From the NCBI RefSeq assembly GCF_008121495.1, contig NZ_CP043051.1:620001-684000 (forward strand): DNA of 64,000 nt, read 5' to 3'. This document shows, one piece after another, positions 10,945 through 18,233 of the stretch. How positions within the stretch are numbered: position 1 is the first letter of the stretch; each line of letters opens with the position of its first letter. This DNA comes from Mediterraneibacter gnavus ATCC 29149 (GTDB lineage: Bacteria; Bacillota; Clostridia; Lachnospirales; Lachnospiraceae). The notes under the pieces were generated by a model. It had not been told where the DNA came from and did not search any database. It saw only the letters and a list, made by a program, of their open reading frames with translations. The position numbers were made by a program, and so were the translations under genes.

Positions 10945-12324
10945 CTAGAATCCTCCTTCTTCTTTGTAAGATTTACTTCTTCTGTATGTAAACAGTGCAC
11001 CAACTGCAAGAATGATAAAGGTCAGAATACCAATGACTGCACCAATGTTATAGTACTGTTTGTCAACCGTCAGCTTATACAGCCATGTAACAAGCAGGTC
11101 TGTACTTCCCGCCGTGGAAGACAGATCCGTGATCGGGTCTCCTCCGGACAACAGATAAATAATATTGAAGTTGTTCACATTTCCTGTAAATGTCGCGATC
11201 AGATACGGTGTCGTCACATACAACATATAAGGCAGTGTGATCTTGAAGAAAATCTGAATGGAATTTGCCCCGTCTACCCTGGCTGCCTCATAAAGATCTG
11301 CCGGGATATTCTGAAGAACACCTGTCAGCTGAAGCAGTGTATACGGAACACCTACCCAGATATTGACCACGATCACAGTCACTCTCGCCCAGGTCGGATC
11401 TGTGAAAAACGGGAGACTTGCATCCTGCGCGATCCACCCTAAGTTTCTTAACAGTACATTGACCGCACCTTCCGGCTGCAGCATGGTACGCATGATCAAA
11501 AGAGAGACAAACATCGGCACTGCACAGGAAAGTACAAAACAAAATCTCCAGAATCCCTTTGCCTTTGTATCTTTCCGGTTGATCATGATTGCAAGGATCA
11601 TTCCGAAAATATAGTTTGTAAAGGTTGCAAAGAATGCCCATACCAGTGTCCATACGAGTACAGACCAGAATGTACTTCCAAGGATACTGCTCGAATCAAA
11701 CAGTGCCTTGAAATTATCCAGTCCCACCCAGTCAAACAGCATCAGATGATTGTCGATCTTGCTGTAATTCGTAAATGCCATACAGATCATGAAGATCAGC
11801 GGCAGAATTGTAAATCCGAAAATAAAAATCATCGGTGGTGTCATCAGAAGTCTGTGCAGATTTTCATGAAGCAGAGATTTTAAATCTTCCCCGAATGTAT
11901 TGACATGTTTTCCTTCTTTTGCAAGACATTCTGCCTTATATGCACTCTGAAGCGCACCTCTCCAGGCAAATACCATCAGCACGCTCACAAGGATGGTTGC
12001 CACTCCATATAACAGGATCAGGATCGACTGATCCCCTTTTGTGTACAGATAAACCTGACTCGCTTCGTCCCACACTTCTTTCTGCGGCACGCTTCCAAGT
12101 CCTCCCAGCATACTTAAAAATGTAATTCCATTCACTGCCATAAATACGATATATGCTACTTCAACCGCCAGATATAACAGGCCTTTTATTTTCTGTCCGT
12201 GTACAAAGTTTCCAAGTCCCATTAAGATCATGGATAACTTTGTCTCCGGTCCGCCCTTTTGTATCGCATTCCTACATGTATACGGCGTTGGAAATTCATT
12301 GACTCGTTTTGTAACTATTCCCAT
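10945..12324 (-). CDS. malF: Maltodextrin ABC transporter permease (MalF-like)
   Basis: A 459-residue permease of the longer MalF type. After a cytosolic N-terminus there are two early membrane segments (around IKGLLYLAVEVAYIVFMAV and a segment near residue 105), then the six-segment permease core and an EAA loop in DLYEAARVDGANSIQIFFKITLPYM. The start is the ATG at 12324 with GAGGTG upstream rather than the GTG three codons earlier. It begins only 14 bases after the ancestral end of malE, showing that malE, malF and malG were one cistron series. No lesion is seen here although malE is truncated. Confidence 0.94.
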   Translation of the reverse strand: MGIVTKRVNEFPTPYTCRNAIQKGGPETKLSMILMGLGNFVHGQKIKGLLYLAVEVAYIVFMAVNGITFLSMLGGLGSVPQKEVWDEASQVYLYTKGDQSILILLYGVATILVSVLMVFAWRGALQSAYKAECLAKEGKHVNTFGEDLKSLLHENLHRLLMTPPMIFIFGFTILPLIFMICMAFTNYSKIDNHLMLFDWVGLDNFKALFDSSSILGSTFWSVLVWTLVWAFFATFTNYIFGMILAIMINRKDTKAKGFWRFCFVLSCAVPMFVSLLIMRTMLQPEGAVNVLLRNLGWIAQDASLPFFTDPTWARVTVIVVNIWVGVPYTLLQLTGVLQNIPADLYEAARVDGANSIQIFFKITLPYMLYVTTPYLIATFTGNVNNFNIIYLLSGGDPITDLSSTAGSTDLLVTWLYKLTVDKQYYNIGAVIGILTFIILAVGALFTYRRSKSYKEEGGF

Positions 12325-12338
12325 CTTCTTCACCTCTT

Positions 12339-12449
12339 CTAGATTCCATCACTGTTCATTGCCTCGTTCATCGATTCCGTCTGCTCTTTTGCATTCTCAT
12401 GCGTGATATTTCCATTTCGGATTCCTTTTCCCATGTTTTCTACCGGTAC
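12339..12449 (-). pseudogene. malE: Stranded C-terminal coding remnant of malE
   Basis: This stretch continues the malE frame after the TGA with 36 sense codons and a TAG. It reads VPVENMGKGIRNGN, then THENAKEQTESMNEAMN, which is the usual last helix region of a clostridial MalE. With it the protein would be 410 residues, the normal family length. The ATG inside has no ribosome site, so the piece is not expected to be made alone. Confidence 0.75.
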
Positions 12450-13571
12450 TCAGCAGTTATTCATCTTTGATACAAACGGCTGCAGGATCGATGTCTGGTT
12501 AAAGGTGTCATTCTGTGCCATAACAAGCGGATCTGCCGCAATGTTCTCCTGTGCAAGCAATTCCGTATTACATGGGATCACATTTCTCATCTCATAGTGT
12601 GCTTCCTGTGCTTTGGCAGATCCAAGATATAGTGCAAGCTCTACGGCAGGAACCATGTTTTTACTGTAAGGATTGACTCCGATCGCTTTTGATCCGGCAT
12701 AGGACGTCATCTGTTTTTCTTCTCCGTTTAAGGTATATGTCGGTAATGCGGCTACTCCCATATTATCACCGAACGCCTCTTTCACTGCATTGGCATCCCA
12801 GGAACCAGAAAACATGGCATTGATGCTTCCGTCACGCAGTCCTGCAATCCCGGAACCGTCTGCATCGATCTTAAAATTCGGATTATTTCGAAGATCAATC
12901 AGATAATTCGTTACTTCCACTGCATTTTCTCCGCCGAAATCTACCCCTTTGGATTCATCCGTTCCATCTCCGAACAACGTACAGCCATTTCCTACATAAA
13001 ACGCCGGCAGATACCATGAGTTTGTAAACGGGAAAGACACGACACCTTTCTCAAGCATTGTATCCAGATTTTTTACATCCTCCTCTGAAAAAACGCTTTT
13101 ATCATAATACATAAACCAGGTATTTGTCGTAAAAGGAATTCCGTACAGATCTCCGTCCTTTGTCAGAGACTTCAAAACTTCTTCTGAATTTGTTTTTTCA
13201 ATCTCTTCTCTGTACTTTCCTCCAAATTTCGCCAGCGCATTAGCATCTGTCATTGTAGTCAGCGTATCATTTGCATACATAAATACATCCGCACTTGCTT
13301 CCGGATCCTGCGATACCTGACTCGCTGCCGTCGCTTCATCTGCAACTCCGTACACAAATGTAATATCCCACTGCGGATTTTCTTCTGCAAAGGACTCACA
13401 CATCGTCTGCAGCCATTCGCCGCTTTCTTTTGACTGGTCCTCTGACGGAGACCAAACCATCAGTCTTACTTTTTCCTGCCCTGCACTGCTCTGGGATCCA
13501 TTCCCGCATCCGGTCAGCCCACACACAGCCAGACTTGCAGCCAGCAGAATTGCACAAACTCTTCTCTTCAT
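12450..13571 (-). CDS. malE: Maltodextrin-binding lipoprotein, truncated by an in-frame TGA
   Basis: A 373-residue solute-binding protein of the CUT1 class. The signal peptide ends in a lipobox, LTGC (Cys at residue 22), so it is a lipoprotein anchored outside the membrane. The mature part has normal family segments such as GDLYGIPFTTNTWFMYYDK and MFSGSWDANAV. The frame stops at TGA (12450-12452) after SKMNNC, but the same frame then runs 36 more sense codons that read like the missing C-terminus (VPVENMGKGI...), ending at TAG 12339-12341. In relatives the pair before this segment is aromatic (Tyr-Trp), so TGG to TGA is the simplest explanation. Function is doubtful. The gene heads the nine-gene operon and has a near-consensus promoter. 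Confidence 0.88.
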   Translation of the reverse strand: MKRRVCAILLAASLAVCGLTGCGNGSQSSAGQEKVRLMVWSPSEDQSKESGEWLQTMCESFAEENPQWDITFVYGVADEATAASQVSQDPEASADVFMYANDTLTTMTDANALAKFGGKYREEIEKTNSEEVLKSLTKDGDLYGIPFTTNTWFMYYDKSVFSEEDVKNLDTMLEKGVVSFPFTNSWYLPAFYVGNGCTLFGDGTDESKGVDFGGENAVEVTNYLIDLRNNPNFKIDADGSGIAGLRDGSINAMFSGSWDANAVKEAFGDNMGVAALPTYTLNGEEKQMTSYAGSKAIGVNPYSKNMVPAVELALYLGSAKAQEAHYEMRNVIPCNTELLAQENIAADPLVMAQNDTFNQTSILQPFVSKMNNC

Positions 13572-13617
13572 GTTCCCTCACCTTTCACTTTTGTTTCGCA
13601 TTGTTTCGTATATGATG

Positions 13618-13646
13618 ATAATATCATTTCTTTCCTGTTTCGTCAA
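13618..13646 (-). promoter_or_regulatory. Promoter of the malE operon
   Basis: On the minus strand TTGACG (13646-13641) and TATTAT (13623-13618) are separated by exactly 17 bases, about 47 bases before the malE ATG. This is a strong vegetative-type promoter. Two GTTTCG direct repeats, 13593-13598 and 13603-13608, lie just downstream where transcription would start, and a third copy overlaps the -35 box. Confidence 0.72.
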
Positions 13647-13783
13647 TCCTAACAACGCATGGTATTCTTTATTTTCTACGTTTTTCATAGTTTTTGTCCT
13701 GTATTTTTATTCACTTTCAACAATCCATGTTTTTGCAAACAAGAAACTTTCCGAAACTCATTCTCTTTTTCCATGGATATTCA

Positions 13784-13812
13784 TTGCATTTTTCACTTTT
13801 TTTCTATATAAT
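13784..13812 (+). promoter_or_regulatory. Promoter of the divergent LacI-type regulator
   Basis: TTGCAT (13784-13789) and TATAAT (13807-13812) are spaced by 17 bases, about 52 bases before the regulator ATG. Together with the malE promoter this makes a divergent pair in a 293-base intergenic region that otherwise holds AT-rich sequence and the GTTTCG/CGAAAC repeats. Confidence 0.75.
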
Positions 13813-13864
13813 GAAAAAGGTTACTATGAACAGCAACGAAAAAAGGACGCAGAAAGGAGCCCCA

Positions 13865-14891
13865 ATGGCTACATTACAGGATATTGCTGATCGTCTGAAT
13901 ATCTCAAAAGGCACTGTTTCCAAAGCCTTAAACGGTGCACCTGATATCAGCGAAACTTTACAAAAAAACCGTACTGGAAACAGCTGTTGAAATGGGATAT
14001 ACAAAAATCCGCCGCCAGAAGGCTGCGGAGAAAAAACTCTGTATTCTGATTGAAAACGTAGATTACAAAGAGTCACATCAATTTGGATATGAAATCCTGC
14101 TCGGCTTCCGCCAGCTTGCAGAACCTGCCGGTTATACCGTAGATATTGTAGATACTACTGAAAAACTGCAGAAAAGCACCCCGTACGATGTTTTTATGCT
14201 GCAGAACCAGTATCTGGGAGCTTTTGTCGTTGGATTTTCGTTGAATGATCCGTGGATGAAAGATTTTCAGACCAGCAGAACACCGACCGTTCTGTATGAC
14301 AACTATATTATTGCAAATCCGAATATGGCATATGTCGGAATCGACAACAACGAAGGCATGGAACTCGCCGTCTCCCATTTAAAAAAACTGGGACATAAAA
14401 AAATCGGATATTTGAGCAGCGCCCTTGGTTCTCATATCATGCAGATCCGCCACAAAGCATTTTTCCACGCTTTGAAACAAAACGGCCTAAAGTCCGATCC
14501 GACCTATGCGGGAAGTTCCTACTATATCACTCAATGTATGGAAAAGCATCTTCCCCGTCTGTTGGATCTGGGAATCACCTCTATTGTCTGCAGCCATGAT
14601 CTGATCGCCAATGCCGCGATGATTCAGTGTCAGCAGCTCGGATACAAAGTTCCGGACGAGATCAGCATCATCGGGTTTGATGATCTCCCGATCTGCGCAT
14701 ATACTTCCCCGCCGCTGACTACCATACGCCAGGAACGGATCCAGCTTGGCAAAAGTGCTTACTATGCTCTGGACAGTCTGATGAATCAAGTATCCATCGG
14801 AACACTTCTGTTACATGCAAAATTAATTGAGAGGGGATCGACCGGAGAGGTTCCTCAGACAAATAATAATATAAAAAGAACTGGCGATTGA
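13865..14891 (+). pseudogene. malR: LacI-family maltose regulator broken by +1 frameshift
   Basis: The ATG with AAAGGAG upstream starts a LacI helix-turn-helix, MATLQDIADRLNISKGTVSK, followed by ALNGAPDISETL. The frame then shifts in a run of seven A (13962-13968) and stops at 13990. Removing one A restores a continuous protein through KTVLETAVEMGYTKIRRQ, the normal linker, into a full periplasmic-binding-like sensor domain (GIDNNEGMELAVSHLKKLGHKKIGYL, SIIGFDDLPICAYTSPPLTTIRQ) to the stop at 14891. About 341 residues would result, the normal LacI length. As it stands the DNA-binding and sensing parts are not joined. It could be a true mutation, slippage-tolerant expression or a sequencing error. 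Its divergent position makes it the likely repressor of the mal operon. Confidence 0.85.
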
Positions 14892-14918
14892 TTTCAGCTT
14901 CAACCGCCAGTTCTTTTT
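14873..14918. terminator. Bidirectional terminator between malR and the Rpn remnant
   Basis: AAAAAGAACTGGCG and CGCCAGTTCTTTTT form a 14-base perfect stem around an 18-base loop, with T runs in both directions. It overlaps the malR stop codon and serves both converging genes. Confidence 0.88.
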
Positions 14919-15676
14919 ACAAATCATATTCTTTTAACAGAGTCTCCCGATATGCCTCATCCTCCACTGCCCGTTTCATATCGTCCATTCGCTGCTCTTT
15001 GAGTAATTTCTCATAAAGCGTATTGATTCTCCGTTCCCCTTCTTTATATCCTGTCTCATACATATCCTCTTCATATGCTTCCTGATTAAATGATGACAAT
15101 ACCATACTGATCACCTCTGCTTTATGCTTTCTCAAAATATCCACAAGCACTCCCTGTTCGATACAGATATCTACTGCCCGCAAAGTTGCTTCTTCTGGAT
15201 CTTCATACATTTTTTTCTGCTCACGTACAATGAAAACAAACTGCGAGTACTCTCTCAGACGCCTGCACTTCTCCATTAGCTCCTGATTATGTCCATAATT
15301 GATGTTCAGCATCACCACCTGACACTCCAGACAGGGTTCTATGTCTTTTCCCGTCTTCTATATATCCTTCGTACAAATGTGCCAGATAGATCAACCCCCG
15401 AATCGGAAGGTTGGGATTGTATGTACTCTGATGCTCATACAGGTTCAAGGTTCCTCCTACTAAAAATGAAATATCATTTTTTATGGAAATATAAACTGCA
15501 TCCTCCAGTGTATTGACTTCCAGTTCTTCCGGATCACTATAAGATGTTCCATTCAGTGCATTGTACAAATCCAGCAAATCTTTCTTTTCGCTGAATATAA
15601 GCCGAAACAGGCTGTCTTTGTATTCCCTGTTTAAAGTTGGATACTTTGAGAAATTTTTTGTCTTCTTTTCTTCCAT
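14917..15676 (-). pseudogene. Rpn-family (PD-(D/E)XK) nuclease gene, internally deleted and frameshifted
   Basis: Two pieces of one gene are seen. The 5' part (from ATG 15676, with GGAGG upstream) encodes MEEKKTKNFSKYPTLNREYK and the N-terminal region of Rpn/transposase-like nucleases up to LAHLYEGYIEDGK. The 3' part, in another frame, starts at the segment DIEPCLECQVVMLNINYG and runs to the end at 14917. The catalytic block normally found between them is missing, so the join is an internal deletion with frame change. Intact relatives are around 300 residues. These genes are common multicopy accessory genes in Lachnospiraceae. No inactive-protein role is assumed. Confidence 0.75.
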
Positions 15677-15688
15677 GTACTTTCCTCC

Positions 15689-15716
15689 ATTATAATCATT
15701 TTTTTCTGCAGTGCAA
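15689..15716 (-). promoter_or_regulatory. Promoter of the Rpn remnant
   Basis: TTGCAC (15716-15711) and TATAAT (15694-15689) are 16 bases apart on the minus strand, just upstream of the GGAGG site. The remaining 15717-15949 is AT-rich and I see no gene in it. Confidence 0.55.
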
Positions 15717-15949
15717 TATCACTATCTGACGTTTCCATAAAATAACTGAATATTTCGGCTGATCTGCCGTTTTTTGATTCTTTGATTTGTTTAGACTTTT
15801 TCCTAAGATTACTAAAGATAAAACCATTCAGAGACAGTTTTTAATATGCTTATTGTACCCTTTTCCCTTTCCGTTTACAATCCCGCAATTTTCACAAAAA
15901 CAGCAAAAAAATACGCAGGCCATCGTATCGCCCACGCATTTTTCATTTC

Positions 15950-16483
15950 TTATAATTCAATCCGTCCTGTTGTATCTTTATTGATTACGTAATATGCTGC
16001 GGATTCTTCTGGCTTCAGATAAAGTTTTACATCTTTCAGCTCGCCTACTTTATGCTTCAGCTCTTTTGTCCAGACTTCTTTTACTTTTTTCATCAGCTCT
16101 TTTTCTGAATATTCTTTTCCGGCAAACTGCAGATACATTTCACATTTTACTGCTGTTTTTGCTGCTGTCGTTGTCTTTGCAGAAGTTTTTCTTGCTCTTG
16201 TCTTTTTTTCTTCTGCTGCCGGCTCAGATTCCTGTAACACAGCTGCTCTTGTTTCAATTGCTTTTGTTGTGTCTTTCTTGGTCTCGATTGCCTTTGCCTT
16301 TCCTGCTTTTGTCTCAATCGCCTCTACTTTTGCAGGTTTTACTTCTTCTTTTTTCTCTGTCGCCTTTTCATTTGCAACAACTTTCTTTGCTGTCTGTGCT
16401 GATGTCACTTCTTCTGCTGTCTTTACCGGTGTCTGTACTGTTGTTTTCGCTGTTGTCTTAGATGCTCCTTTTTTTGCTGCCAT
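15950..16483 (-). CDS. Ala/Lys/Thr-rich protein with conserved C-terminal domain (DUF6465-like)
   Basis: A 177-residue protein in two parts. Residues 1 to about 105 are low-complexity, dominated by Ala, Lys, Thr and Glu with repeated AIETK-type motifs (VEAIETKAG, AKAIETKKD, KAIETRAA), and resemble histone H1-like tails. The C-terminal 70 residues form a compact domain from VKCEMYLQFAGKEYSEKELM to the end at RIEL. I recall this arrangement as the DUF6465 type found in Clostridia, but cannot confirm it. The start is the ATG after AGGAGGG, which leaves a long untranslated leader. Nucleic-acid or polyanion binding is suggested only by charge. It has its own promoter behind the fatty acid operon. 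Confidence 0.75.
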   Translation of the reverse strand: MAAKKGASKTTAKTTVQTPVKTAEEVTSAQTAKKVVANEKATEKKEEVKPAKVEAIETKAGKAKAIETKKDTTKAIETRAAVLQESEPAAEEKKTRARKTSAKTTTAAKTAVKCEMYLQFAGKEYSEKELMKKVKEVWTKELKHKVGELKDVKLYLKPEESAAYYVINKDTTGRIEL

Positions 16484-16602
16484 ATCAATTCCCTCCTGAT
16501 AAAACACGAAACGGATATTGCTCCGCTTATCTTCCGGCTCTGCCGCAAACCACACGGCCGGAACATGACTGTTATCCCCTGCTTTTCGCAGGTTCAGCAA
16601 AT
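16484..16602 (-). promoter_or_regulatory. Structured 5' leader of the Ala/Lys-rich protein gene
   Basis: About 110 transcribed bases separate the promoter from the ATG. Read on the minus strand they contain CCTGC-GAAAA-GCAGG, then TTCCGGC paired with GCCGGAA around an 18-base apical region, then CGGA-GCAATA-TCCG before the AGGAGGG. The open frame running through this region (an upstream start at 16600) has no ribosome site. I do not recognise a named riboswitch class. Confidence 0.5.
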
Positions 16603-16631
16603 ATTGTACCTCATTTTTCCAAAAACGTCAA
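16603..16631 (-). promoter_or_regulatory. Promoter of the Ala/Lys-rich protein gene
   Basis: TTGACG (16631-16626) and TACAAT (16608-16603) are spaced by 17 bases on the minus strand, immediately after the stop of the marR gene. Confidence 0.7.
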
Positions 16632-16638
16632 AAAAATA

Positions 16639-17106
16639 TCAGAGCTCCGTTTTCTTTTCCTGTTCCCGTTCCTGATAACCTCTGAAAAAATCGGATAATT
16701 TATCCAGTGTCTGCAGCAAAATTGCAAGCTCCTGCTCCTTTAGATTTTCAATCACCGCATTGGTCATCTGCATATGGAAATTCTTATGATGCTCATATGC
16801 TTTCTTCCCTTTTCCGGTCAACTGGATATAGACCACCCTGCGGTCTGTCTCGCTCCTCTGCCGTGTCACATATTTTTTATTGACCAGGCTGTTCATGGAC
16901 GTTGTCAGGGAACCCGCTGTAATTCCCAATGTTCTCGCAACTGCCGACATTGTGCTTTCCTCTCCCAGACCGATTGCTTCTATTATATGCATGTCGTTGT
17001 TGGTAATATCCTTAAATTCCTCTGTTATGATTGCTTTTTCTTCCAATTCCCAGATTTCGTTGAACAGGTGAACCAGTGTATCGTTAATGGTCTTATATGC
17101 ATCCAA
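16639..17106 (-). CDS. fabT: MarR-family regulator of fatty acid synthesis (FabT-like)
   Basis: A 155-residue winged-helix regulator. The DNA-binding part spans roughly residues 45-110 (STMSAVARTLGITAGSLTTSMNSLVNKKYVTRQRSETDRRVVYI). FabT in streptococci and lactococci represses fab genes with long-chain acyl-ACP as corepressor. Assignment here rests on its place as last gene of the fab operon and on a FabT-like palindrome at the fabH promoter. The start codon is TTG with GAGGAG nine bases upstream; the ATG one base further on is out of frame. It follows the nitronate monooxygenase-like gene by 42 bases. Unlike streptococcal fabT, which sits near the operon start, it is distal here. Confidence 0.82.
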   Translation of the reverse strand: MDAYKTINDTLVHLFNEIWELEEKAIITEEFKDITNNDMHIIEAIGLGEESTMSAVARTLGITAGSLTTSMNSLVNKKYVTRQRSETDRRVVYIQLTGKGKKAYEHHKNFHMQMTNAVIENLKEQELAILLQTLDKLSDFFRGYQEREQEKKTEL

Positions 17107-17148
17107 AGATGTATTCTCCTCTCCGTACCAACCACTTGTTCCTGTTCT

Positions 17149-18201
17149 TTATGCAAACAATGATGCCACCACTTCCTCTACGGTCTCAATCTTCGCTGCC
17201 TTCCATGCGTTGGCGCCGCAAAAGATAAGTCCGTTTTCTATGTCTCCTTTCACCGCGGCGATCAGGCTGTCTGTAATGCAGTATGGTATCTGAGAAGGGT
17301 TACATTTTGCAAGACATCTGTGACAGGAACTGTGTTCTATTTTCTCTCCAAGCATAACACGTTTCATGAGGGGATTCAAGATGGCTCTTCCCGGCATTCC
17401 GACCGGACTTTTCACAATGGCAATCTCATCTTTTACAGCTTTCAGATACGCTTCTTTATACCTCCGGTGGGCATCACATTCTTTTGTTGTAACAAATCTG
17501 GTTGCCACCTGAACCCCATCCGCTCCAAGCTGCTCCATCCTTTGGACATCACTTCTGTCATAAATTCCGCCTGCTGCGATCACCGGAATCCGGCACTTGT
17601 ACTTCTTCGCATACTGCCGTACCACGTCCAGAATATTCCCAAACTCCATATGGTAGGCATCCCCTTTCCACTTGTCCAGTTCCGCCTCTGTAAATCCAAG
17701 ATGACCTCCTGCAAGAGGCCCTTCTGCCACAATCAGATCCGCCGTCCTTCCATATTTTTTATCCCAGTATTTCAAGATCACTTGCGCAGAACGTGCTGTG
17801 GATACAATGGGCGCAATTTTCACCGCACTGCCTTCTGTCAGTGCCGGAAGGTCCACAGGCAGTCCTGCACCGGATATGATCAAGTCTGCACCTGCTTTTA
17901 CTGCTGCCTTTACATGATCTGCATATCCTTTTAAAGCCGTCATAATGTTATATCCGATGATTCCGTTTTCTGAAATTTGACGTGCTTTTTGCATTTCTTT
18001 TCCAATCGCACGAAGGTTGGCCTCCTCCGGATGTTTATCAAAATCCGGTTCCCGATATCCGATCTGAGCAGTGGATATCACTCCGATTCCGCCGGCTTTC
18101 GCCACACTTCCCGCCAGCCTTCCCAGACTGATTCCCACACCCATTCCGCCCTGGATCAAAGGAACTTTTGTTATTTTTTCTCCGATTTTTAAGTTTTCCA
18201 T
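17149..18201 (-). CDS. Nitronate monooxygenase/FabK-like FMN enzyme
   Basis: A 350-residue TIM-barrel flavoprotein of the 2-nitropropane dioxygenase superfamily. It shows the FMN-binding segments LIQGGMGVGIS, IISGAGLP, AEGPLAGGHLG and IPVIAAGGI plus GADGVQVATRF. Unlike the true FabK in this operon it is longer and carries a cysteine cluster, CHRCLAKCNPSQIPYC, near residue 305. Related proteins are annotated as nitronate monooxygenase or enoyl reductase-like. Its position between accDA and the MarR regulator suggests a role in fatty acid metabolism or detoxification, but the substrate is unknown. GTG-free start: ATG with AGAAGTG upstream. Confidence 0.8.
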   Translation of the reverse strand: MENLKIGEKITKVPLIQGGMGVGISLGRLAGSVAKAGGIGVISTAQIGYREPDFDKHPEEANLRAIGKEMQKARQISENGIIGYNIMTALKGYADHVKAAVKAGADLIISGAGLPVDLPALTEGSAVKIAPIVSTARSAQVILKYWDKKYGRTADLIVAEGPLAGGHLGFTEAELDKWKGDAYHMEFGNILDVVRQYAKKYKCRIPVIAAGGIYDRSDVQRMEQLGADGVQVATRFVTTKECDAHRRYKEAYLKAVKDEIAIVKSPVGMPGRAILNPLMKRVMLGEKIEHSSCHRCLAKCNPSQIPYCITDSLIAAVKGDIENGLIFCGANAWKAAKIETVEEVVASLFA

Positions 18202-18233
18202 ATTTCACTTCTTTCTATGGTATTTTTATGTTG

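Noticed and set aside
12450-12455. TGC-TGA in malE as a Cys-selenocysteine pair
   Set aside because: Relatives have aromatic residues there, binding proteins have no redox role at that site, and no clear SECIS-like hairpin follows the TGA.
13961-13970. A AAA AAC in correct phase in malR, a classic -1 ribosomal frameshift heptamer
   Set aside because: A -1 shift leads into the wrong frame (reading PYWKQLL); the downstream LacI domain needs a +1 shift or loss of one A, so programmed -1 frameshifting would not restore the protein.
16484-16600. N-terminal extension of the Ala/Lys-rich protein to 16600
   Set aside because: The strong AGGAGGG at the internal ATG, hairpins in the upstream stretch and a promoter ending just before it fit an untranslated leader better.
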